From contig OZ059894.1 in the NCBI GenBank assembly GCA_964057225.1, forward strand, positions 1,364,001-1,428,000: a stretch of 64,000 bases of DNA, given 5' to 3'. The notes beneath the pieces are model-generated. The model saw only the letters and a program-made list of their open reading frames with translations. It searched no databases and was not told the origin of the DNA. The stretch comes from Auanema rhodensis (lineage: Eukaryota; Nematoda; Chromadorea; Rhabditida; Rhabditidae). The number at the start of each line of letters is the position of its first letter. Position 1 is the first letter of the stretch. Positions 48,798-61,081 of this stretch are shown here, in pieces. A program made the translations under genes and the position numbers.

Positions 48798-50201
48798 GGC
48801 AAAGACGATGGACAATGTTATTCAACGAAAAAATTAATTCTTCAGGGTGAAAATCGAGAATATAAGTGTGAACTTATATCAGTTGATATCTCGGTGCATT
48901 TTTAAGCTAGCGCAAATCTGATAACACAGATCGACGCAGCTTGAAAATCCGCATCGAATGCACTATACTACATTGAGGAACGCTTAATACAAAAATTAGT
49001 TATGATCGTTTGAAAAATGATGCATTAGTGTATGTTGAGTTTCCATGTACACTCAACATAGCTTCCAAAAACATTTTGACAAAAATTTTTTCGAAAAATT
49101 TCAAAATAATTTAGCAGAAAGTAGATGTTTTTAGATTCCTTTTTTTAAGGCAAAGACGATGGACAATGTTATTCAACGAAAAAATTAATTCTTCAGGGTG
49201 AAAATCGAGGATATAAGTGTGAACTTATATCAGTTGATATCTCGTTGCATTTTTAAGCTAGCGCAAATCTGATAACACAGATCGACGCAGCTTGAAAATA
49301 CGCATCGAATGCACTATACTACTTTGAGAAACGCTTAATACAAAAATTAGTTATGATCGTTTGAAAAATGATGCATTAGTGTATGTTGAGTTTCCATGTA
49401 CACTCAACATAGCTTCCAAAAACATTTTGACAAAAATTTTTTCGAAAAATTTCAGAATAATTTAGCAAAAAGTAGATGTTTTTAGATTTCTTTTCTCAAG
49501 GCAAAGACGATGGACAATGTTATTCAACGAAAAAATTAATTCTTCAGGGTGAAAATCGAGGATATAAGTGTGAACTTATATCAGTTGATATCTCGGTGCA
49601 TTTTTAAGCTAGCGCAAATCTGATAACACAGATCGACGCAGCTTGAAAATCCGCATCGAATGCACTATACTACATTGAGGAACGCTTAATACAAAAATTA
49701 GTTATGATCGTTTGAAAAATGATGCATTAGTGTATGTTGAGTTTCCATGTACACTCAACATAGCTTCCAAAAACATTTTGACAAAAATTTTTTCGAAAAA
49801 TTTCAAAATAATTTAGCAGAAAGTAGATGTTTTTAGATTCCTTTTTTTAAGGCAAAGACGATGGACAATGTTATTCAACGAAAAAATTAATTCTTCAGGG
49901 TGAAAATCGAGGATATAAGTGTGAACTTATATCAGTTGATATCTCGTTGCATTTTTAAGCTAGCGCAAATCTGATAACACAGATCGACGCAGCTTAAAAA
50001 TCCGCATCGAATGCACTATACTACATTGAGGAACGCTTAATACAAAAATTAGTTATGATCGTTTGAAAAATGATGCATTAGTGTATGTTGAGTTTCCATG
50101 TACACTCAACATAGCTTCCAAAAACATTTTGACAAAAATTTTTTCGAAAAATTTCAAAATAATTTAGCAGAAAGTAGATGTTTTTAGATTCCTTTTTTTA
50201 A

Positions 50202-50551
50202 GGCAAAGACGATGGACAATGTTATTCAACGAAAAAATTAATTCTTCAGGGTGAAAATCGAGGATATAAGTGTGAACTTATCTCAGTTGATATCTCGGTG
50301 CATTTTTAAGCTAGCGCAAATCTGATAACACAGATCGACGCAGCTTGAAAATCCGCATCGAATGCACTATACTACATTGAGGAACGCTTAATACAAAATT
50401 AGTTATGATCGTTTGAAAAATGATGCATTAGTGTATGTTGAGTTTCCATGTACACTCAACATAGCTTCCAAAAACATTTTGACAAAAATTTTTTCGAAAA
50501 ATTTCAAAATAATTTAGCAAAAAGTAGATGTTTTTAGATTCCTTTTTTCAA
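50202..50551. repeat. 350-bp monomer with a 1-bp deletion
   Basis: The A5 run after taatac has only four A (50395-50398), which restores the register shifted by the insertion at 7572. This is the only length loss in the window, in the same homopolymer as the only gain. The copy also carries ttatctcag, shared with 38268, 44586 and 50552. Confidence 0.85.
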
Positions 50552-51955
50552 GGCAAAGACGATGGACAATGTTATTCAACAAAAAAATTAATTCTTCAGG
50601 GTGAAAATCGAGGATATAAGTGTGAACTTATCTCAGTTGATATCTCGGTGTATTTTTAAGCTAGCGCAAATCTGATAACACAGATCGACGCAGCTTGAAA
50701 ATCCGCATCGAATGCACTATACTACTTTGAGAAACGCTTAATACAAAAATTAGTTATGATCGTTTGAAAAATGATGCATTAGTGTATGTTGAGTTTCCAT
50801 GTACACTCAACATTGCTTCCAAAAACATTTTGACAAAAATTTTTTCGAAAAATTTCAGAATAATTTAGCAAAAAGTAGATGTTTTTAGATTTCTTTTCTC
50901 AAGGCAAAGACGATGGACAATGTTATTCAACGAAAAAATTAATTCTTCAGGGTGAAAATCGAGGATATAAGTGTGAATTTATATCAGTTGATATCTCGGT
51001 GCATTTTTAAGCTAGCGCAAATCTGATAACACAGATCGACGCAGCTTAAAAATCCGCATCGAATGCACTATACTACATTGAGGAACGCTTAATACAAAAA
51101 TTAGTTATGATCGTTTGAAAAATGATGCATTAGTGTATGTTGAGTTTCCATGTACACTCAACATAGCTTCCAAAAACATTTTGACAAAAATTTTTTCGAA
51201 AAATTTCAGAATAATTTAGCAAAAAGTAGATGTTTTTAGATTTCTTTTCTCAAGGCAAAGACGATGGACAATGTTATTCAACGAAAAAATTAATTCTTCA
51301 GGGTGAAAATCGAGGATATAAGTGTGAACTTATATCAGTTGATATCTCGGTGCATTTTTAAGCTAGCGCAAATCTGATAACACAGATCGACGCAGCTTGA
51401 AAATCCGCATCGAATGCACTATACTACTTTGAGAAACGCTTAATACAAAAATCAGTTATGATCGTTTGAAAAATGATGCATTAGTGTATGTTGAGTTTCC
51501 ATGTACACTCAACATTGCTTCCAAAAACATTTTGACAAAAATTTTTTCGAAAAATTTCAAAATAATTTAGCAAAAAGTAGATGTTTTTAGATTCCTTTTT
51601 TCAAGGCGAAGACGATGGACATTGTTATTCAACGAAAAAATTAATTCTTCAGGGTGAAAATCGAGGATATAAGTGTGAACTTATATCAGTTGATATCTCG
51701 GTGTATTTTTAAGCTAGCGCAAATCTGATAACACAGATCGACGCAGCTTGAAAATCCGCATCGAATGCACTATACTACATTGAGAAACGCTTAATACAAA
51801 AATTAGTTATGATCGTTTGAAAAATGATGCATTAGTGTATGTTGAGTTTCCATGTACACTCAACATAGCTTCCAAAAACATTTTGACAAAAATTTTTTCG
51901 AAAAATTTCAAAATAATTTAGCAGAAAGTAGATGTTTTTAGATTCCTTTTTTTAA

Positions 51956-54763
51956 GGCAAAGACGATGGACAATGTTATTCAACGAAAAAATTAATTCTT
52001 CAGGGTGAAAATCGAGGATATAAGTGTGAACTTATATCAGTTGATATCTCGTTGCATTTTTAAGCTAGCGCAAATCTGATAACACAGATCGACGCAGCTT
52101 GAAGATACGCATCGAATGCACTATACTACTTTGAGAAACGCTTAATACAAAAATTAGTTATGATCGTTTGAAAAATGATGCATTAGTGTATGTTGAGTTT
52201 CCATGTACACTCAACATAGCTTCCAAAAACATTTTGACAAAAATTTTTTCGAAAAATTTCAGAATAATTTAGCAAAAAGTAGATGTTTTTAGATTTCTTT
52301 TCTCAAGGCAAAGACGATGGACAATGTTATTCAACGAAAAAATTAATTCTTCAGGGTGAAAATCGAGGATATAAGTGTGAACTTATATCAGTTGATATCT
52401 CGGTGCATTTTTAAGCTAGCGCAAATCTGATAACACAGATCGACGCAGCTTGAAAATCCGCATCGAATGCATTATACTACTTTGAGAAACGCTTAATACA
52501 AAAATTAGTTATGATCGTTTGAAAAATGATGCATTAGTGTATGTTGAGTTTCCATGTACACTCAACATAGCTTCCAAAAACATTTTGACAAAAATTTTTT
52601 CGAAAAATTTCAAAATAATTTAGCAGAAAGTAGATGTTTTTAGATTCCTTTTTTTAAGGCAAAGACGATGGACAATGTTATTTAACGAAAAAATTAATTC
52701 TTCAGGGTGAAAATCGAGGATATAAGTGTGAACTTATATCAGTTGATATCTCGTTGCATTTTTAAGCTAGCGCAAATCTGATAACACAGATCGACGCAGC
52801 TTGAAGATACGCATCGAATGCACTATACTACTTTGAGAAACGCTTAATACAAAAATTAGTTATGATCGTTTGAAAAATGATGCATTAGTGTATGTTGAGT
52901 TTCCATGTACACTCAACATAGCTTCCAAAAACATTTTGACAAAAATTTTTTCGAAAAATTTCAGAATAATTTAGCAAAAAGTAGATGTTTTTAGATTTCT
53001 TTTCTCAAGGCAAAGACGATGGACAATGTTATTCAACGAAAAAATTAATTCTTCAGGGTGAAAATCGAGGATATAAGTGTGAACTTATATCAGTTGATAT
53101 CTCGGTGCATTTTTAAGCTAGCGCAAATCTGATAACACAGATCGACGCAGCTTGAAAATCCGCATCGAATGCACTATACTACTTTGAGAAACGCTTAATA
53201 CAAAAATTAGTTATGATCGTTTGAAAAATGATGCATTAGTGTATGTTGAGTTTCCATGTACACTCAACATTGCTTCCAAAAAAATTTTGACAAAAATTTT
53301 TTCGAAAAATTTCAAATTAATTTAGCAGAAAGTATATGTTTTTAGATTTCTTTTTTCAAGGCAAAGACGATGGACAATGTTATTCAACGAAAAAATTAAT
53401 TCTTCAGGGTGAAAATCGAGGATATAAGTGTGAATTTATATCAGTTGATATCTCGGTGCATTTTTAAGCTAGCGCAAATCTGATAACACAGATCGACGCA
53501 GCTTGAAAATCCGCATTGAATGCACTATACTACATTGAGGAACGCTTAATACAAAAATTAGTTATGATCGTTTGAAAAATGATGCATTAGTGTATGTTGA
53601 GTTTCCATGTACACTCAACATAGCTTCCAAAAACATTTTGACAAAAATTTTTTCGAAAAATTTCAAAATAATTTAGCAGAAAGTAGATGTTTTTAGATTC
53701 CTTTTTTTAAGGCAAAGACGATGGACAATGTTATTCAACGAAAAAATTAATTCTTCAGGGTGAAAATCGAGAATATAAGTGTGAACTTATATCAGTTGAT
53801 ATCTCGGTGCATTTTTAAGCTAGCGCAAATCTGATAACACAGATCGACGCAGCTTGAAAATCCGCATCGAATGCACTATACTACATTGAGGAACGCTTAA
53901 TACAAAAATTAGTTATGATTGTTTGAAAAATGATGCATTAGTGTATGTTGAGTTTCCATGTACACTCAACATAGCTTCCAAAAACATTTTGACAAAAATT
54001 TTTTCGAAAAATTTCAAAATAATTTAGCAGAAAGTAGATGTTTTTAGATTCCTTTTTTTAAGGCAAAGACGATGGACAATGTTATTCAACGAAAAAATTA
54101 ATTCTTCAGGGTGAAAATCGAGGATATAAGTGTGAACTTATATCAGTTGATATCTCGGTGCATTTTTAAGCTAGCGCAAATCTGATAACACAGATCGACG
54201 CAGCTTGAAAATCCGCATCGAATGCACTATACTACTTTGAGAAACGCTTAATACAAAAATTAGTTATGATCGTTTGAAAAATGATGCATTAGTGTATGTT
54301 GAGTTTCCATGTACACTCAACATAGCTTCCAAAAACATTTTGACAAAATTTTTTTCGAAAAATTTCAAAATAATTTAGCAGAAAGTAGATGTTTTTAGAT
54401 TCCTTTTTTTGAGGCAAAGACGACGGACAATGTTATTCAACGAAAAAATTAATTCTTCAGGGTGAAAATCGAGGATATAAGTGTGAATTTATATCAGTTG
54501 ATATCTCGGTGCATTTTTAAGCTAGCGCAAATCTGATAACACAGATCGACGCAGCTTAAAAATCCGCATCGAATGCACTATACTACTTTGAAAAACGCTT
54601 AATACAAAAATTAGTTATGATCGTTTGAAAAATGATGCATTAGTGTATGTTGAGTTTCCATGTACACTCAACATAGCTTCCAAAAACATTTTGACAAAAA
54701 TTTTTTCGAAAAATTTCAGAATAATTTAGCAAAAAGTAGATGTTTTTAGATTTCTTTTCTCAA
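51956..54763. repeat. eight-monomer segment, first copy of a 3159-bp-spaced duplication
   Basis: Monomers k148-k155 are matched in order by k157-k164 (55115-57922), nine monomers downstream. Shared rare markers are gaagatacgc (52101 and 52803 against 55260 and 55962), gcattatac, aaaaaaatttt, cattgaatgc, gagaatataa with gattgt, the long T-run before CGAAAAA, the ending ttttttgaggc, and gacgacggac. The first copy has tatttaacg near 52681 and an unusual actttgaaaaacg near 54590. Confidence 0.85.
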
Positions 54764-55114
54764 GGCAAAGACGATGGACAATGTTATTCAACGAAAAAAT
54801 TAATTCTTCAGGGTGAAAATCGAGGATATAAGTGTGAACTTATATCAGTTGATATCTCGGTGCATTTTTAAGCTAGCGCAAATCTGATAACACAGATCGA
54901 CGCAGCTTGAAAATCCGCATTGAATGCACTATACTACATTGAGGAACGCTTAATACAAAAATTAGTTATGATCGTTTGAAAAATGATGCATTAGTGTATG
55001 TTGAGTTTCCATGTACACTCAACATAGCTTCCAAAAACATTTTGACAAAAATTTTTTCGAAAAATTTCAAAATAATTTAGCAGAAAGTAGATGTTTTTAG
55101 ATTCCTTTTTTTAA

Positions 55115-57922
55115 GGCAAAGACGATGGACAATGTTATTCAACGAAAAAATTAATTCTTCAGGGTGAAAATCGAGGATATAAGTGTGAACTTATATCAGT
55201 TGATATCTCGTTGCATTTTTAAGCTAGCGCAAATCTGATAACACAGATCGACGCAGCTTGAAGATACGCATCGAATGCACTATACTACTTTGAGAAACGC
55301 TTAATACAAAAATTAGTTATGATCGTTTGAAAAATGATGCATTAGTGTATGTTGAGTTTCCATGTACACTCAACATAGCTTCCAAAAACATTTTGACAAA
55401 AATTTTTTCGAAAAATTTCAGAATAATTTAGCAAAAAGTAGATGTTTTTAGATTTCTTTTCTCAAGGCAAAGACGATGGACAATGTTATTCAACGAAAAA
55501 ATTAATTCTTCAGGGTGAAAATCGAGGATATAAGTGTGAACTTATATCAGTTGATATCTCGGTGCATTTTTAAGCTAGCGCAAATCTGATAACACAGATC
55601 GACGCAGCTTGAAAATCCGCATCGAATGCATTATACTACTTTGAGAAACGCTTAATACAAAAATTAGTTATGATCGTTTGAAAAATGATGCATTAGTGTA
55701 TGTTGAGTTTCCATGTACACTCAACATAGCTTCCAAAAACATTTTGACAAAAATTTTTTCGAAAAATTTCAAAATAATTTAGCAGAAAGTAGATGTTTTT
55801 AGATTCCTTTTTTTAAGGCAAAGACGATGGACAATGTTATTCAACGAAAAAATTAATTCTTCAGGGTGAAAATCGAGGATATAAGTGTGAACTTATATCA
55901 GTTGATATCTCGTTGCATTTTTAAGCTAGCGCAAATCTGATAACACAGATCGACGCAGCTTGAAGATACGCATCGAATGCACTATACTACTTTGAGAAAC
56001 GCTTAATACAAAAATTAGTTATGATCGTTTGAAAAATGATGCATTAGTGTATGTTGAGTTTTCATGTACACTCAACATAGCTTCCAAAAACATTTTGACA
56101 AAAATTTTTTCGAAAAATTTCAGAATAATTTAGCAAAAAGTAGATGTTTTTAGATTTCTTTTCTCAAGGCAAAGACGATGGACAATGTTATTCAACGAAA
56201 AAATTAATTCTTCAGGGTGAAAATCGAGGATATAAGTGTGAACTTATATCAGTTGATATCTCGGTGCATTTTTAAGCTAGCGCAAATCTGATAACACAGA
56301 TCGACGCAGCTTGAAAATCCGCATCGAATGCACTATACTACTTTGAGAAACGCTTAATACAAAAATTAGTTATGATCGTTTGAAAAATGATGCATTAGTG
56401 TATGTTGAGTTTCTATGTACACTCAACATTGCTTCCAAAAAAATTTTGACAAAAATTTTTTCGAAAAATTTCAAATTAATTTAGCAGAAAGTATATGTTT
56501 TTAGATTTCTTTTTTCAAGGCAAAGACGATGGACAATGTTATTCAACGAAAAAATTAATTCTTCAGGGTGAAAATCGAGGATATAAGTGTGAATTTATAT
56601 CAGTTGATATCTCGGTGCATTTTTAAGCTAGCGCAAATCTGATAACACAGATCGACGCAGCTTGAAAATCCGCATTGAATGCACTATACTACATTGAGGA
56701 ACGCTTAATACAAAAATTAGTTATGATCGTTTGAAAAATGATGCATTAGTGTATGTTGAGTTTCCATGTACACTCAACATAGCTTCCAAAAACATTTTGA
56801 CAAAAATTTTTTCGAAAAATTTCAAAATAATTTAGCAGAAAGTAGATGTTTTTAGATTCCTTTTTTTAAGGCAAAGACGATGGACAATGTTATTCAACGA
56901 AAAAATTAATTCTTCAGGGTGAAAATCGAGAATATAAGTGTGAACTTATATCAGTTGATATCTCGGTGCATTTTTAAGCTAGCGCAAATCTGATAACACA
57001 GATCGACGCAGCTTGAAAATCCGCATCGAATGCACTATACTACATTGAGGAACGCTTAATACAAAAATTAGTTATGATTGTTTGAAAAATGATGCATTAG
57101 TGTATGTTGAGTTTCCATGTACACTCAACATAGCTTCCAAAAACATTTTGACAAAAATTTTTTCGAAAAATTTCAAAATAATTTAGCAGAAAGTAGATGT
57201 TTTTAGATTCCTTTTTTTAAGGCAAAGACGATGGACAATGTTATTCAACGAAAAAATTAATTCTTCAGGGTGAAAATCGAGGATATAAGTGTGAACTTAT
57301 ATCAGTTGATATCTCGGTGCATTTTTAAGCTAGCGCAAATCTGATAACACAGATCGACGCAGCTTGAAAATCCGCATCGAATGCACTATACTACTTTGAG
57401 AAACGCTTAATACAAAAATTAGTTATGATCGTTTGAAAAATGATGCATTAGTGTATGTTGAGTTTCCATGTACACTCAACATAGCTTCCAAAAACATTTT
57501 GACAAAATTTTTTTCGAAAAATTTCAAAATAATTTAGCAGAAAGTAGATGTTTTTAGATTCCTTTTTTTGAGGCAAAGACGACGGACAATGTTATTCAAC
57601 GAAAAAATTAATTCTTCAGGGTGAAAATCGAGGATATAAGTGTGAATTTATATCAGTTGATATCTCGGTGCATTTTTAAGCTAGCGCAAATCTGATAACA
57701 CAGATCGACGCAGCTTAAAAATCCGCATCGAATGCACTATACTACATTGAGGAACGCTTAATACAAAAATTAGTTATGATCGTTTGAAAAATGATGCATT
57801 AGTGTATGTTGAGTTTCCATGTACACTCAACATAGCTTCCAAAAACATTTTGACAAAAATTTTTTCGAAAAATTTCAGAATAATTTAGCAAAAAGTAGAT
57901 GTTTTTAGATTTCTTTTCTCAA
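55115..57922. repeat. eight-monomer segment, second copy of the 3159-bp-spaced duplication
   Basis: This matches 51956-54763. Private changes in this copy are C>T within the loop of inverted repeat 3 near 56061 and near 56414. The last monomer has acattgagg where the first copy has actttgaaaaacg. Within both copies, the gaagatacgc monomer occurs twice, 702 bp apart, so a dimer step was copied along with the larger segment. Confidence 0.85.
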
Positions 57923-60730
57923 GGCAAAGACGATGGACAATGTTATTCAACGAAAAAATTAATTCTTCAGGGTGAAAATCGAGGATATAAGTGTGAACTT
58001 ATATCAGTTGATATCTCGGTGTATTTTTAAGCTAGCGCAAATCTGATAACACAGATCGACGCAGCTTGAAAATCCGCATCGAATGCACTATACTACTTTG
58101 AGAAACGCTTAATACAAAAATTAGTTATGATCGTTTGAAAAATGATGCATTAGTGTATGTTGAGTTTCCATGTACACTCAACATTGCTTCCAAAAACATT
58201 TTGACAAAAATTTTTTCGAAAAATTTCAAATTAATTTAGCAGAAAGTATATGTTTTTAGATTCCTTTTTTCAAGGCAAAGACGATGGACAATGTTATTCA
58301 ACGAAAAAATTAATTCTTCAGGGTGAAAATCGAGGATATAAGTGTGAATTTATATCAGTTGATATCTCGGTGCATTTTTAAGCTAGCGCAAATCTGATAA
58401 CACAGATCGACGCAGCTTAAAAATCCGCATCGAATGCACTATACTACATTGAGGAACGCTTAATACAAAAATTAGTTATGATCGTTTGAAAAATGATGCA
58501 TTAGTGTATGTTGAGTTTCCATGTACACTCAACATAGCTTCCAAAAACATTTTGACAAAAATTTTTTCGAAAAATTTCAGAATAATTTAGCAAAAAGTAG
58601 ATGTTTTTAGATTTCTTTTCTCAAGGCAAAGACGATGGACAATGTTATTCAACGAAAAAATTAATTCTTCAGGGTGAAAATCGAGGATATAAGTGTGAAC
58701 TTATATCAGTTGATATCTCGGTGCATTTTTAAGCTAGCGCAAATCTGATAACACAGATCGACGCAGCTTGAAAATCCGCATCGAATGCACTATACTACTT
58801 TGAGAAACGCTTAATACAAAAATCAGTTATGATCGTTTGAAAAATGATGCATTAGTGTATGTTGAGTTTCCATGTACACTCAACATTGCTTCCAAAAACA
58901 TTTTGACAAAAATTTTTTCGAAAAATTTCAAAATAATTTAGCAAAAAGTAGATGTTTTTAGATTCCTTTTTTCAAGGCGAAGACGATGGACATTGTTATT
59001 CAACGAAAAAATTAATTCTTCAGGGTGAAAATCGAGGATATAAGTGTGAACTTATATCAGTTGATATCTCGGTGCATTTTTAAGCTAGCGCAAATCTGAT
59101 AACACAGATCGACGCAGCTTGAAAATCCGCATCGAATGCACTATACTACTTTGAGAAACGCTTAATACAAAAATTAGTTATGATCGTTTGAAAAATGATG
59201 CATTAGTGTATGTTGAGTTTCCATGTACACTCAACATAGCTTCCAAAAACATTTTGACAAAATTTTTTTCGAAAAATTTCAAAATAATTTAGCAGAAAGT
59301 AGATGTTTTTAGATTCCTTTTTTTGAGGCAAAGACGACGGACAATGTTATTCAACGAAAAAATTAATTCTTCAGGGTGAAAATCGAGGATATAAGTGTGA
59401 ATTTATATCAGTTGATATCTCGGTGCATTTTTAAGCTAGCGCAAATCTGATAACACAGATCGACGCAGCTTAAAAATCCGCATCGAATGCACTATACTAC
59501 ATTTAGGAACGCTTAATACAAAAATTAGTTATGATCGTTTGAAAAATGATGCATTAGTGTATGTTGAGTTTCCATGTACACTCAACATAGCTTCCAAAAA
59601 CATTTTGACAAAAATTTTTTCGAAAAATTTCAGAATAATTTAGCAAAAAGTAGATGTTTTTAGATTTCTTTTCTCAAGGCAAAGACGATGGACAATGTTA
59701 TTCAACGAAAAAATTAATTCTTCAGGGTGAAAATCGAGGATATAAGTGTGAACTTATATCAGTTGATATCTCGGTGTATTTTTAAGCTAGCGCAAATCTG
59801 ATAACACAGATCGACGCAGCTTGAAAATCCGCATCGAATGCACTATACTACTTTGAGAAACGCTTAATACAAAAATTAGTTATGATCGTTTGAAAAATGA
59901 TGCATTAGTGTATGTTGAGTTTCCATGTACACTCAACATTGCTTCCAAAAACATTTTGACAAAAATTTTTTCGAAAAATTTCAAATTAATTTAGCAGAAA
60001 GTATATGTTTTTAGATTCCTTTTTTCAAGGCAAAGACGATGGACAATGTTATTCAACGAAAAAATTAATTCTTCAGGGTGAAAATCGAGGATATAAGTGT
60101 GAATTTATATCAGTTGATATCTCGGTGCATTTTTAAGCTAGCGCAAATCTGATAACACAGATCGACGCAGCTTAAAAATCCGCATCGAATGCACTATACT
60201 ACATTGAGGAACGCTTAATACAAAAATTAGTTATGATCGTTTGAAAAATGATGCATTAGTGTATGTTGAGTTTCCATGTACACTCAACATAGCTTCCAAA
60301 AACATTTTGACAAAAATTTTTTCGAAAAATTTCAGAATAATTTAGCAAAAAGTAGATGTTTTTAGATTTCTTTTCTCAAGGCAAAGACGATGGACAATGT
60401 TATTCAACGAAAAAATTAATTCTTCAGGGTGAAAATCGAGGATATAAGTGTGAACTTATATCAGTTGATATCTCGGTGCATTTTTAAGCTAGCGCAAATC
60501 TGATAACACAGATCGACGCAGCTTGAAAATCCGCATCGAATGCACTATACTACTTTGAGAAACGCTTAATACAAAAATCAGTTATGATCGTTTGAAAAAT
60601 GATGCATTAGTGTATGTTGAGTTTCCATGTACACTCAACATTGCTTCCAAAAACATTTTGACAAAAATTTTTTCGAAAAATTTCAAAATAATTTAGCAAA
60701 AAGTAGATGTTTTTAGATTCCTTTTTTCAA
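57221..60730. repeat. five-monomer tandem duplication (1755 bp)
   Basis: Monomers k163-k167 and k168-k172 share the order: long T-run with gaggc ending; gacgacggac plus gtgaattt; ctcggtgtatt with an aaattaa tail; gtgaattt plus cagcttaaaaat; and aaaatcagtt. Matching sites are gacgacggac at about 57580 and 59335, gtgtattttt at about 58019 and 59774, and the ggcgaagacg head at 58976 and 60731, all 1755 apart. A private attTagg lies near 59513. Confidence 0.85.
58976..59326. repeat. junction monomer of the five-monomer duplication
   Basis: This copy begins with the ggcgaagacg/gacattgtta head that always follows an aaaatcagtt monomer. It then continues with actttgaga, the long T-run and the gaggc ending of the monomer at 57221. 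All other domain D copies with this head continue with acattgagaa. It is therefore a fusion of two monomer types, and the exchange point lies between the markers at 58993 and 59150. Confidence 0.75.
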
Positions 60731-61081
60731 GGCGAAGACGATGGACATTGTTATTCAACGAAAAAATTAATTCTTCAGGGTGAAAATCGAGGATATAAGT
60801 GTGAACTTATATCAGTTGATATCTCGGTGCATTTTTAAGCTAGCGCAAATCTGATAACACAGATCGACGCAGCTTGAAAATCCGCATCGAATGCACTATA
60901 CTACATTGAGAAACGCTTAATACAAAAATTAGTTATGATCGTTTGAAAAATGATGCATTAGTGTATGTTGAGTTTCCATGTACACTCAACATAGCTTCCA
61001 AAAACATTTTGACAAAAATTTTTTCGAAAAATTTCAAAATAATTTAGCAGAAAGTAGATGTTTTTAGATTCCTTTTTTTAA

